64,000 nt of DNA from Tritrichomonas musculus (GCA_039105265.1 JAPFFF010000009.1:1984001-2048000); one strand, 5' to 3'; numbered from the stretch's first letter, positions 20,526 through 30,109 are shown. The notes: generated by a model not told the origin, from the sequence alone. A program made the numbers and translations.

Positions 20526-22583
20526 ATGTTTGATGAAAATGGACAATTTAGACTTCGGCTAGGAACATCAAAAAATATATTTACGACAAATATTTTACAA
20601 GAAAGAAATAGAGCAGTTTTTTTAACAAAAGATCCATTTAATAATAAAGAACCATTATTAGATCATTTTACAGCCCTTGCTTTTTTAAGTACGTTATCTG
20701 ACAAGTTTTTTCATTTTACACAAACAAAGGTATCGGGAATTACTATTACTGGACAAAGATTTACTCATTATATTGAAATATCATATAATCATACAATTGT
20801 TTTTATATTTAGATTTCAAGTTAGCGGTAATTACTTTGTTATTCAAATAAGAAATACATGTGGTCTCAAATTTAATAAAGAAAATGTTAAGTTAAATATC
20901 AACAGTAGAAATGTATACATTTACGCAAATCAGATATTAACTGACCTAAATGCAAAGTCCTCTTTAAACTTTCTCAGAAATTCTGGAATTTCAGAAATTT
21001 CAGACTTTTATAATAACTCCTCAGTTGATAGAACAAAGCAAAATCCATTAACACCAACTCTGTTTTATGCTGTTGCACCATTTAATCCCAAAACAATTGC
21101 CAGAACAAAAAACAAAATCATTAATCCTGATAATACTATAAATGGAATTATTCAAACATTTGGTGGACAATTCTTTCGATTTCACAACAATGAAGATATA
21201 AGTTTGGATGATTATCCATTTCAGATTTTTTCATGGTTTTCTCCTTATCTAGATTTCATAATTAATTCTGATCAATTTGACTTAATAACAACAGTTGAAC
21301 TGGACGCAACATTTGAAGCTTTAGATCCTTATGTTATTTGTGTTCCGCATTTAATTTACCGAAATACAGGTATTCCAATTGGTATATTGGTGTCACTATC
21401 GGAATCAGCCTCACTTTACAGCATCTTCTTTGAGTCATTAAAAAAATTAGATGAGCAAAAACCTAATGAAAGTTTCTCATATTTACAAATATTTTTTAAA
21501 AAAAAATATCTTACAGATGAGCATGCTTCATTTGAAAAACTAAAGAAAACTTATCCTATTGATTTATACCATTGTTTTGTACATTTGATTCGTACGATTG
21601 GTGCGAATTCACTTCTAGGTTTTTTTTTATCAGATCTTTTATACACGTATTCTGAAGATGAATGGAAAAATAATTATGAAAGAATGTGTTATTTGTTTGA
21701 GAATTTATATAAAGAAAGAAATACATCAAGCGATACAACTAGATTTGATAAGGTCAGCCAAGTTTTGGGGAAAGATGTTGAAGGAAATAAAGTACAAATT
21801 AATGAATCATATTCACCTATTTATAAGAGGATTGATAATAGAATTCCTACAACTACAAATAATATTGAATCTTTTCATATGCATTTGAACCAGTTAACCA
21901 AAGGCTCAAAAGGACTAACACTAAGATTAGCAATAACATGCAAATATATATTAGATCGAACTTGTAATGTAAACAAATCTGTTATTGAAAATATAAAGAA
22001 TTATTTAAATCGAATCAGAGCAAAGGCACAAAATTCGGTTTCAATCAACAATGATATAGATAAGTATTCAGTTAAAAAATGTAATTGCTGCAAAAAATAT
22101 TTTTATACAATGATGTTTGGAATCGATGTTCCTTGTATTCACGAAATTCTCAATCCAGAATTTGACGAAACAATTCTCTTAGAAACTGTTGGAATTAATT
22201 GTATCAATTTTCCAGAACTTGATTTGAATTCAATTCCTATTGAAGAATATGACATTGACACAAAATTATTATTTAAAAAGCAAAATAATGACAATGGAAA
22301 TAGTGGAGACACAGGTTCATTATCATCTCAATCATTACCTGATTATAATATTGAAGAAAACCCAATTGATTATATTATTACACATACTCAATACCAATTA
22401 AACGATGTAATTAAGAAAGATCAAATAAATTTAACAATTGCAGGCGTAAAATTGATCGATGAAATGATGAATAATCAGAAATTAGCGAAAATTCATGAGC
22501 AAAATTCACCATTGTTTTGGGCTTTATTCCAAATAAGATTATGGAAGAAAATTTTAAATGGTAAAAAGCATTTTCATGTTTAA
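20526..22583 (+). CDS. MULE transposase with SWIM-type zinc finger
   Basis: A 685-residue protein from the ATG at 20526. That start directly follows TATCACAATG, which contains a trichomonad-type initiator (TCA-pyrimidine-W-W); a frame from an ATG at 20487 would add 13 residues. MULE motifs are in order: first Asp in VELDATFEAL, second Asp in YLTDEHASF followed by the C-x2-H motif HCFVHLIR, and the catalytic Glu in TTNNIESFHMHLNQ. A C-x-C...C-x-H SWIM finger follows (KCNCCKKYF ... VPCIHEI). The frame is uninterrupted and all three acidic residues are present, so it may be functional. It would cut at the element ends and rejoin them at a new site. Confidence 0.9.
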   Translation: MFDENGQFRLRLGTSKNIFTTNILQERNRAVFLTKDPFNNKEPLLDHFTALAFLSTLSDKFFHFTQTKVSGITITGQRFTHYIEISYNHTIVFIFRFQVSGNYFVIQIRNTCGLKFNKENVKLNINSRNVYIYANQILTDLNAKSSLNFLRNSGISEISDFYNNSSVDRTKQNPLTPTLFYAVAPFNPKTIARTKNKIINPDNTINGIIQTFGGQFFRFHNNEDISLDDYPFQIFSWFSPYLDFIINSDQFDLITTVELDATFEALDPYVICVPHLIYRNTGIPIGILVSLSESASLYSIFFESLKKLDEQKPNESFSYLQIFFKKKYLTDEHASFEKLKKTYPIDLYHCFVHLIRTIGANSLLGFFLSDLLYTYSEDEWKNNYERMCYLFENLYKERNTSSDTTRFDKVSQVLGKDVEGNKVQINESYSPIYKRIDNRIPTTTNNIESFHMHLNQLTKGSKGLTLRLAITCKYILDRTCNVNKSVIENIKNYLNRIRAKAQNSVSINNDIDKYSVKKCNCCKKYFYTMMFGIDVPCIHEILNPEFDETILLETVGINCINFPELDLNSIPIEEYDIDTKLLFKKQNNDNGNSGDTGSLSSQSLPDYNIEENPIDYIITHTQYQLNDVIKKDQINLTIAGVKLIDEMMNNQKLAKIHEQNSPLFWALFQIRLWKKILNGKKHFHV

Positions 22584-22672
22584 TTGAAGGGTTTTTAATA
22601 AAAAAATTATATATTTATCAATAAAATTTTATTTTTTTATTTTAAAAATAATTGAATTGTTTAGAATATTTC

Positions 22673-23441
22673 AGAAGAATAAAAAAATAAACCTTTCAAA
22701 AAAAAAAAAAGAAAAAATATTGAAAAAAATGCATGAAATAAGCATGTTTCGAAAGTTTTAATCATATAAATGAAATCAGTAATTCCAATATTTTTGCAAT
22801 AATTGTTGATTTGTAAATGTTAATTTTTGCTGAATCTGCATCAACACGATTTGAATTAGATTTCTTAGTTTTTGTCAAATCTTTCTTCTACTAAAGATGT
22901 AGAAGGCTGGAATCAAACCAACTGCGGTGGGAGAAGTCCATCAAAAAGACCATTGGAACATCGGTTGTAATAATGGCGGAATAAGATGGAACATTTTCAG
23001 CCACCGCCCTGTCTAGCTTCCACTAAAGATGTAGAAGGCTGGAATCAAACCAACTGCGGTGGGAGAAGTCCATCAAAAAGACCATTGGAACATCGGTTGT
23101 AATAATGGCGGAATAAGATGGAACATTTTCAGCCACCGCCCTGTCTAGCTTCCACTAAAGATGTAGAAGGCTGGAATCAAACCAACTGCGGTGGGGAGAA
23201 GCCCTATACAAATGACCGCCATGTAAAAAAAAAATAATGGAAAAAAAACCGCCTTTTTAATAAAGAAAAACGATGACAAATTGACCTTTAAAACGTTTTT
23301 TTAATTGACCTCAAAAACTTCGCGAAGAACGATCATAATGCTCTCAAAAAATAGATGATCTTAACGGTCATTTGTATTCAAAAAGTTCCATCATATCACC
23401 AACAAAAAAGTTTGCTTTTTCTATGATCCGATTCCTGAGCG
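22673..23441 (-). repeat. Right long TIR of the MULE
   Basis: Inverted copy of 19713-20479 with the same 132-bp subrepeats. It begins 90 bp after the transposase stop codon. Confidence 0.85.
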
Positions 23442-24579
23442 TTTAAAAAAAGCTAAAATTGAAATTTTTGTGTGATTATTATATAAAATTAAGATTCATA
23501 CTTAAGTATTATACTTATGTATTATCTAAAACGCACGTTGGAAGCATAAATTAATCAAATTATAGCGATTTTCAATCTTTATTGAATAATATTAAAAAAA
23601 GCAAAAAGTGTCAAATAAAAAGCATAATAAGAGAATGATTGTAAAGAATATGTTTAGTAAAAACCATAAAATTAAAAAGAATCGAAAAAAATAAATATCG
23701 TCATCGAATAATTTTTCAAATTTGAATTAGCAACGAATTGAGATCATCTATACACTTAAGAACTGTAATAATATTTTGGTCTCGATGTTTCAGAAGCAAG
23801 ATTTAAGTAGAAATTGAGCAAAGGAACTTGTATTAAAAAAATGGGTGAATTTTATGATTTACGATCACTCTTTCAAAATTAGATTATATTCACTTTTTCA
23901 TAAAAAATAAGATTTTCTTATAAAGCATATTTCTTTCTAATAAAATCTAAAGGATTACTAATTATAAATTAAAAAATAATATGTTTTGTAAATGACAATT
24001 CTTTTTTGAATTGAGTTTATTCAAAAAAAAAATATTAAAAATTTTAAATGAAAATTTTACGTACGTTTATTCCGCAAAAAAAAATGACAGTTAATTTGTA
24101 AGGGTATTGATAGCATAAAAATTACAAATATTAAGGAAAAATGAAAGAGATTAATTGAAAAAAATCAATATAAAAAGGAAAAAACTAAATATGGCATCTC
24201 AAAACATTGATATATAAAAGAAAAAAGAAATAAATAATTATTTTTAATATTATATTATGCTTACATGCAAATATCTCCAATAAAATCACCAAAAGGAACT
24301 AATTTAGAAATAATATCACCTAACTCTCAAAGATTTATAAGAATTCAAACTAAATCTAGAGAAAATAAATATGAATGATATATAATACTCAAATTTGAAA
24401 CAGCTCATTTAAAAAATTCAATATAGAAAAATAAACTATTCAATTTTAAGATTTAAAAAAATAATTTATCTCCATTTTCTCATTACAATATTAGAGTATT
24501 AGACATTATTATTATCTAATAAAAATTTTAAAATATAAATGCAAACTTATTATTCATTATTAAGAAAAGATTTACTATC

Positions 24580-24985
24580 TGAAAAAGATTATCTGAGAAT
24601 AACTAAGAGAATTACTATCTAGGGGAAAATATCTGAGAATTACTATCCGAAAATAGCAAACTGTGGAATTACTATCTGAGAATAGCAAACTGTGGAATTA
24701 CTATCCAAGAATAGCAAACTGTGGAATTACTATCTGAGAATCGTAGATTGTGGAATAACTATCTGAGAATCGTAGATTGTGGAGTAACTATCTGAGAATT
24801 ATTATCTGATTTTTATTATTTGAGAATAACTAAACTAATAATTACTATCTGAGAATAACTATCTGAAAATTGCCAACCGCGAAATGACTATCTGCGAATA
24901 ACCAAGCTGAAAATTATAATCTGAGAGTTACCATCAGAATATATCTATCTGAGGATAGCAATCCGAGAGAAATTATTTGATAAAA
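24580..24985 (+). repeat. Degenerate tandem repeat of ACTATCTGAGAAT
   Basis: A 12-30-bp unit around ACTATCTGAGAAT, often joined to AGCAAACTGTGGAATT, recurs about fifteen times with substitutions and length changes. It belongs to what remains of element A and ends about 35 bp before the Maverick insertion point. No coding potential. Confidence 0.75.
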
Positions 24986-25020
24986 GCAGTCTGGTATTAG
25001 GAATAACAAAAAACAACTAG

Positions 25021-25629
25021 AGTAGTATAGTATAGGCTCCGCTACCGCCAAGCCTATACTTGGGGGCTCCGCAGAGGCTCCGCACCCCACTACTCCAGGG
25101 GTTCGCACCCCTGGACCCCCTCAAAAGGCCCCCACATTCAAAAAGTTCGCAGCAAAAAAAATCCAAACTCATACTTTTATCGTCTCGTTATCAAAATTAT
25201 TTTAGCCCAAAAAAATCGACCTAAATGAATTTGTGGGATAAATCCCACCGGGGGCATATCCCCCGGATGGTCTGGGCTAAAGCCCAGCATGCATCCCCCC
25301 TCTTTTGCTTACGCAAAATCTTTTTCTTTTTTGTTCTCTCCCCCCCTCTCGTCCCCCCCGCTGGGGGGGCTCAGATTACCTTCGGGCTATATATCTAAAC
25401 ACCTAGGGAGGCTCACTCCTAATGTCGTTCGCTAATATAGAATCTTTTTTATTATATGTAGTAGTATATATAAATGGCGTGATTTCTTAACGTTCCGTCA
25501 AGAAATCCCAACCATTTTTTGTTAAGATATCCCTTCGAATCAAGAAGTTGTTTTATAATGATTGAAATGTACCCGACGCTCAATCCAGCTGAAGAACAAA
25601 CACCAATCCCTATGGAGCACGCTTTCTTT
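25021..25629 (+). repeat. Left 609-bp TIR of the Maverick
   Basis: As far as I compared by eye it is identical to the inverse of 49131-49739. It is strikingly GC-rich in places (runs of C and G around 25225-25375) against an AT-rich host. It contains a perfect hairpin, CCAGGGGT-TCGC-ACCCCTGG, near 25095-25114. The inner 72 bp contain the start codon of the first gene. Confidence 0.95.
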
Positions 25630-26619
25630 CTGGAAGATGGAGAAAGAGACCCTGCGAAATTTAATCGTTATTATTTTAATTTTCCACAAGAATGGTGCAC
25701 ATCTAATCGTGGTGAGTCTATTATTGGTGTTAGAAATATATTTATGTTAGCTAGAAAGAGAAGGCTAGAATTTAAAATTAAAGTTAGGAAATACTACAAA
25801 GAGGACTACAATAAATATGCCACTCCTCCTCCAAAATCAGATGACCCAAACTTATATGACCACTCAGCGTATATAAGTATACCTGCTGCAAGGAAATCTA
25901 TGGTTGAAGTAAATGTTTTAATGTGGATGAGTGAGAAGGATGATTTCGGTGGTTTTGGACACGTATTATATGAATATCTATGGGCTGAAATGAAAAAATA
26001 TAATCAAGAGATTGAAGACAATTTGGCGAAGGCAAAAACAGAAGAAGAGAAAGCTAAGTATAAAGACAAGCCAAGATTTAGTGAAGACCCTTATGGCCTT
26101 TCAACTGAGCTTGATGTCATGGCTGATGGATTCTATGATTATAGGAGAAAAACATATTTGGAAAGAATTTTATCTCGACATAATTATGATAAGAAGAGTC
26201 CATTTTATATTGACATATCAATTGATTTTCCTCATCGAACCGTTCAAGATTTTGGATTGATAGACCGAAAATATGATTTCGAAGATGTGTTTAATATTAG
26301 TGGAGAGACAGACCAAGGGGCAAATTATCATAATAACTATAAATTTAAATGGCTTAGAGAAGTCAATTTTTATAATGTATGGGATAGGCATTCATGTAAA
26401 ATTTATTCATCCTTCGGGGACCAATCAAATCAAGGATATGTTGGAAACACAACAATATACTTCAACCCCATAAAATACTTTAAGCTGAACTCAACTGACC
26501 AACGATTCTGGATCGAACTATATTCTGGTCGACATAAAGATATACCAGTAAAAATACCGAGAAGCGAAAGCTTTTCTATCGAAATGATATTCTTCCCTTA
26601 CCGTAAAATGTTATATTAA
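25558..26619 (+). CDS. Maverick protein of unknown function, starts inside the TIR
   Basis: A 353-residue protein from the ATG at 25558 (a second ATG follows at 25567). The first 24 codons lie inside the terminal repeat. It is rich in aromatic and charged residues (WCTSNRGESIIGVRNIFMLA near 47-66; many beta-strand-like segments after residue 200, such as YIDISIDFPHRTV) with a Lys/Glu helix around residues 150-185. No signal peptide or membrane helix. The strand-rich C-terminal half could be a virion jelly-roll, possibly a minor capsid or vertex protein, but I do not recognise a family. It directly precedes the integrase (26 bp gap) with the same orientation. Confidence 0.75.
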   Translation: MIEMYPTLNPAEEQTPIPMEHAFFLEDGERDPAKFNRYYFNFPQEWCTSNRGESIIGVRNIFMLARKRRLEFKIKVRKYYKEDYNKYATPPPKSDDPNLYDHSAYISIPAARKSMVEVNVLMWMSEKDDFGGFGHVLYEYLWAEMKKYNQEIEDNLAKAKTEEEKAKYKDKPRFSEDPYGLSTELDVMADGFYDYRRKTYLERILSRHNYDKKSPFYIDISIDFPHRTVQDFGLIDRKYDFEDVFNISGETDQGANYHNNYKFKWLREVNFYNVWDRHSCKIYSSFGDQSNQGYVGNTTIYFNPIKYFKLNSTDQRFWIELYSGRHKDIPVKIPRSESFSIEMIFFPYRKMLY

Positions 26620-26645
26620 CTGAGGGTTTATTTTTTTTCAAAACA

Positions 26646-27755
26646 ATGACTTACAAAACAATAGAGGAGTTATATAAAAAGTTTCCGTGGAAAACACCAT
26701 CAAAATTTGTTCCTCTTGCAAAACGATATGGATTTACAGAAGAAGCAGCATTAAATTATTTGAAGAATATAGTGCATGATGTTAAAGTACCAAAGGCAAA
26801 ATTTATGAATATATATTCAAAACACTCAGGAGGATATCAAATGGATACTTTCATAAATGACAAAACAAAAGATGGTTTGAATTATCTGATGTTTATAAAT
26901 ATCAATACCAGGAAGGCTTTTTGTTATGCGATGAGAGGGAAGGGAGCAAAAGAAGTAGCTAGAGCATTAAATCAATTTTTAGTAGATGAACCAAATGTTT
27001 ATTCTATTACTTCAGACCAGGATGCAGCCTATTTGTCCAATGATGTTTTGCAAATAATGAAGGCAAAAAATATTATATACAATACTACGGAAGACAATAA
27101 TCATAATGTACTAGGCATCATAAATAGATTCATGAGAACTATTAGAGATATGGTAGGAGAGAATAGATTTATTGGAGAACAAGAAATGAAGGGATTAATA
27201 GATTCCTACAATAAATCCCCTCACCGATCGTTGGACTATAAAATACCAAACGAAATGACAGAAAAAGATGAAAAAGAATATATTAATACTAAATCACAAA
27301 TAAATCCATATGACTTTCAGCCTAACGACAGGGTGAGAATTATACAAGCCAAGGAACCATTTTCGAAGCGAAGAAATAGGGTCAGCAAGGAGGCTTATAT
27401 TGTTGATTCAAAAGCTGGAAATCAATTTATTGTTAAGTCCAAAGATGAATCAATAGATAAGTTGCCGGGATATAGATTGATAAAAACACAGAATAAAAAT
27501 AAGGGCCTGAAGGGCCCCGGGGCAGAAGTGCCTCTTGCTCAGACACTAAAGGGAGGCAAGAGAGGTATTGTGGATAAAATTATATCCTACGATGCAGCTA
27601 AGAATAAATATAAAATTAAATATAGTGAAGGGACAGAAGATGTTATTCCAGCCAAAAATTTACGAGAAGGAGCCCCAACTAAATTATCAAATCTTGAAAT
27701 GGATTATTGGAGCAAACAAAAAAATATCCCATCAAACATTAAAAAATGGATTTAA
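26646..27755 (+). CDS. INT: Maverick retroviral-type integrase
   Basis: A 369-residue rve-type integrase. It has an N-terminal helical region, then a core with D67 (YQMDTF) and D124 (ITSDQDAAYL). The residue 36 positions after D124, where the D-x35-E signature requires Glu, is N160 in LGIINRFMRTIRD. After the core, residues about 223-280 form an SH3-like integrase C-terminal domain (FQPNDRVRIIQAKEPFSKRR). Residues about 305-342 form a second small beta module (GIVDKIISYDAAKNKYKIKY) like a chromo- or Tudor-type reader. It would join the element ends to host DNA, producing the 5-bp duplication seen here. Only 10 bp separate it from the ATPase gene. Confidence 0.9.
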   Translation: MTYKTIEELYKKFPWKTPSKFVPLAKRYGFTEEAALNYLKNIVHDVKVPKAKFMNIYSKHSGGYQMDTFINDKTKDGLNYLMFININTRKAFCYAMRGKGAKEVARALNQFLVDEPNVYSITSDQDAAYLSNDVLQIMKAKNIIYNTTEDNNHNVLGIINRFMRTIRDMVGENRFIGEQEMKGLIDSYNKSPHRSLDYKIPNEMTEKDEKEYINTKSQINPYDFQPNDRVRIIQAKEPFSKRRNRVSKEAYIVDSKAGNQFIVKSKDESIDKLPGYRLIKTQNKNKGLKGPGAEVPLAQTLKGGKRGIVDKIISYDAAKNKYKIKYSEGTEDVIPAKNLREGAPTKLSNLEMDYWSKQKNIPSNIKKWI

Positions 27756-27765
27756 CCAACAATAA

Positions 27766-28620
27766 ATGGCTAAACAAATAATGAAAGAAGTAGAAGTTTT
27801 AATCCAAAAAACCATGCGAAAAAACCAAAAGGAAATAGAGTCTGCACTTATGAAACCAATTCATCCTTCCTATCCATTTAGCACGAACGGTATATATTTT
27901 TTGATAGGCAAACCAGGTGCTGGAAAAAGTTATTGGATATGGAAACACATTTTAATTACCGAGAGATTATTTAAGTATCCCTACTACCAGAAGATAGTAT
28001 TCTGTTCCACAAGCGGTAAGATGGACAAAACTGCAGAGGCGATGAGTCAAAATGTCAAGACACCAATCATATATTTGAACGAAGCAGAATTGATGGATTA
28101 TTTGAAAAAACATCTAAAGCGAAAGATAAAATATTATGCGATGGTAAAGCATGTATTATCAAAAATGAAAGAGACAAATGAAGAAATGCAGCGGCTTATA
28201 AACAAGCACTCCCTTCAAGAAATAGATGATAGAATAGTATATATAGCAAACAAGCTAGTAAAATATCAAACTTCATCATATCCATATAACACTCTAATAA
28301 TATTGGATGACTGTGCTGGGAGCGATTTATTGACGCATAATAATACTGAATTCTTAAGGCTACTAACAAAAACTAGGCACTATAATATTACATGCATTAT
28401 GGCTATCCAAACCATTAGATTTGTCCATATAAATGCAAAGAGATTGGCCACCGATATTATATGCTATAGTGGATATTCAGAAGAAGATTTTACATCATTG
28501 CTCCAACAAACAAATAACAATCTAAATATCAAAAAAACAGTCAAGGAATATTTGCAGCATCGTGAGCCTCACGACAAATTTATTTGTAATATAACAGCCA
28601 ACAAATATTACTTTGAATGA
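27766..28620 (+). CDS. ATP: Maverick packaging ATPase (FtsK/HerA, A32-like)
   Basis: A 284-residue P-loop ATPase. Walker A is GKPGAGKS at residues 48-55 and Walker B is LIILDDCAG with the acidic pair at 181-182. The TKTRHYNITCIMAIQTIRFVH-type segment that follows (about residues 204-224, sensor-like Gln included) is typical of the A32-like genome-packaging ATPases of Polintons and large DNA viruses. Length is normal for the family. In viruses these motors pump DNA into preformed capsids, so its presence supports a virion stage. It lies in a tightly packed plus-strand cluster between INT and the paralogous structural candidates. Confidence 0.9.
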   Translation: MAKQIMKEVEVLIQKTMRKNQKEIESALMKPIHPSYPFSTNGIYFLIGKPGAGKSYWIWKHILITERLFKYPYYQKIVFCSTSGKMDKTAEAMSQNVKTPIIYLNEAELMDYLKKHLKRKIKYYAMVKHVLSKMKETNEEMQRLINKHSLQEIDDRIVYIANKLVKYQTSSYPYNTLIILDDCAGSDLLTHNNTEFLRLLTKTRHYNITCIMAIQTIRFVHINAKRLATDIICYSGYSEEDFTSLLQQTNNNLNIKKTVKEYLQHREPHDKFICNITANKYYFE

Positions 28621-28635
28621 TTTATTTCACAATAA

Positions 28636-29331
28636 ATGCCTTCAGGAACTATTGATTCTGGAAAATATATTCCATCTACCCCTTCAGATGCTGGTGTTAG
28701 TATATTTGGAAAAATTGGTAATTGGATTAATAATAATAAAGCAGAAATTTTACAAGGAGCTGCAGATGTAGGTGATATAATTGGGGAAGCGACTGGAAAT
28801 AATAAATGGAATGTAGCAGCTGATGTTGTAAGAGTTGTTGGTAAAACTGCAGGACAAATTGATGATAAAAACAGCCAGGAAAAATTGTTGGCTCAATTAA
28901 TTCAGGAAAGGAATGCTCGGATGTTTGGAAACAAACATATAGCCTACGCTGATGTACCAAGGATGTTTTATGGAAGGAAGCCAACAAGATATAAAATGTA
29001 TCAAAGAAGAAATAAATATATTGATGAAGCCAATGAAAAATTAAATCAGTTGAAGAAACAAATAGAGCAAAAACAAAAAGAAGCCACGACAGAAAATAAA
29101 AAATCATCACCCAAAAAATCGCCTCCCAAAAAACCATCCCCGCCTCCCAAAAAACCATCCCCGCCTCCCAAAGCATTACCAAAGAAACAAGAATCACCTC
29201 CAAAGAAAAAAATGTCAGCAGCTGAAAAAGCTAGAAATTGGAAACAAGATAAACAATTTGTGGCCGATCTACAAGAAGCTGTAAGAAGACAAAGAGAAGC
29301 ATATGACAAGTTTGAGAAGGATGATTGGTAA
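28636..29331 (+). CDS. Maverick structural candidate, first of a tandem paralogous pair
   Basis: A 231-residue protein. The first 85 residues are Gly/Ala-rich with amphipathic helices (WINNNKAEILQGAADVGDII). Next comes a YADVPRMFYGRKPTRYKMYQ motif near residues 98-117, then a Lys/Pro tract (KPSPPPKK repeats, about 150-190), and a charged helix to the end. The next gene shows the same order: Gly-rich helix, DKNSQ-like linker, RKPxxYKxYQ motif. The pair therefore arose by duplication. The basic, helix-plus-proline design suggests a core or membrane-interacting virion component, but this is inference. The leader contains TTTCACAATAAATG, an initiator-like TCACAA 12 bases before the ATG. Confidence 0.75.
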   Translation: MPSGTIDSGKYIPSTPSDAGVSIFGKIGNWINNNKAEILQGAADVGDIIGEATGNNKWNVAADVVRVVGKTAGQIDDKNSQEKLLAQLIQERNARMFGNKHIAYADVPRMFYGRKPTRYKMYQRRNKYIDEANEKLNQLKKQIEQKQKEATTENKKSSPKKSPPKKPSPPPKKPSPPPKALPKKQESPPKKKMSAAEKARNWKQDKQFVADLQEAVRRQREAYDKFEKDDW

Positions 29332-29353
29332 GCTAAATTTTGTCTTCATTTAA

Positions 29354-30109
29354 ATGTCTATTCCATTTTTAACGATGGGTACTGCTCCTACCCTACGAAG
29401 TGATGGTACAGAAGAGCCAATAGGAGGGATAAGTGATAAAATATCAAATCTTGTGAGCAATACATATAACAAATTCTTTAGCAAAAAACCCACCCAAGGA
29501 CCTTCTCTAGAACCAATCCAAAAACCAGTTCCAGTTCCTACTCCTACTCCAGCTCCTCCCAAGCCAATCCAAGAACCTCCTCCTACCCCACATTATATGC
29601 CGCCTCCAGCACCAGCACCAGCTCCTATGCCACCCCCTATGACAACTCAAAATAATTCCGAAGGGATAGCAGGGAAATTTGTAAACAAGCTTAAAAAAGC
29701 ATATAATAAAATGACAGATGGAATACCCAAAAATAATTATGAACACGTAAATAAAATGAAAGAGAGATTGAAATGGGCATGGGATAATAAAACTGAATTA
29801 CTCATAGGAGGTGGTGAAATTGCAGAAACCATTGGTAATGCAACAGACAATAAATATGTTAAAGTAGGAGCTAAAGTAATAAAATCACTAGGAGAGAGCA
29901 GTGAGAGAATAGACAACAAAGAGAAGAAGAAAGAATTAGAGAAAAAAATAGGAGACGTAAATAATGAATTATTAGCCAATTATTATCTAAATTCTTTAAA
30001 TTATCCACGTATCCATTATTCAAGAAAACCATCAGGTTATAAAATATATCAAGGCAAAAGATATAGAATGATAAGAGGCATGAGAAGAAGAAGAAAAGCA
30101 AGGAGGTGA
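29354..30109 (+). CDS. Maverick structural candidate, second paralog, basic tail
   Basis: A 251-residue paralog of the preceding protein. It has a Pro-rich tract near the N-terminus (PVPVPTPTPAPPKP, about 57-70, then many Pro/Ala), the Gly-rich helical region (NKTELLIGGGEIAETIGNAT), and the conserved YPRIHYSRKPSGYKIYQ motif near residues 217-233. It ends in a strongly basic tail (MRRRRKARR). The proline tract has moved from the C-terminal to the N-terminal side compared with its partner. The basic tail could bind packaged DNA, as core proteins do. No family recognised. Confidence 0.75.
   Translation: MSIPFLTMGTAPTLRSDGTEEPIGGISDKISNLVSNTYNKFFSKKPTQGPSLEPIQKPVPVPTPTPAPPKPIQEPPPTPHYMPPPAPAPAPMPPPMTTQNNSEGIAGKFVNKLKKAYNKMTDGIPKNNYEHVNKMKERLKWAWDNKTELLIGGGEIAETIGNATDNKYVKVGAKVIKSLGESSERIDNKEKKKELEKKIGDVNNELLANYYLNSLNYPRIHYSRKPSGYKIYQGKRYRMIRGMRRRRKARR

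Larger units (their letters stand above)
19713..23441. mobile_element. Element C: intact Mutator-like element (MULE)
   Basis: A 3.7-kb element with unusually long terminal inverted repeats (about 765 bp each) enclosing a single transposase gene. A probable 9-bp duplication, TTTAAAAAA, flanks it at 19704-19712 and 23442-23450, the length expected of MULEs; it is low-complexity sequence and so weaker evidence than usual. The arms are nearly identical apart from changes close to the tips (around 19724-19732). Nearly identical arms and an open transposase suggest recent activity. Confidence 0.85.
19245..24106. mobile_element. Element B: non-autonomous element split by a MULE
   Basis: About 47 bp at the left end (19245-19291, from TACCCTTACAAATT to GGAATAAACGTACG) recurs inverted at 24060-24106 with a single internal difference, including an identical run of nine T. 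Inside lies the MULE at 19713-23441. Without it, B would be about 1.1 kb and has no coding frame. Flanking 8-9 bp (GATTGTATG and TTGATAGCA) do not form a clean duplication. Nesting order is clear: C inserted into B, and B lies inside A. Confidence 0.7.

Noticed and set aside
19236-24115. Target-site duplication for element B
   Set aside because: GATTGTATG and TTGATAGCA agree only with gaps; this is not convincing.
25085-25115. tRNA-like T-arm (GGGTTCGCACCCC) in the Maverick end
   Set aside because: The hairpin resembles a T-arm or Pol III B-box, but no acceptor, D or anticodon arms surround it, and the conserved A after TTCG is C.
29046-29746. Minus-strand Gly/Phe/Trp-rich frames over the paralogous pair
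   Set aside because: They are complements of Pro/Lys-rich coding tracts and have no independent support.
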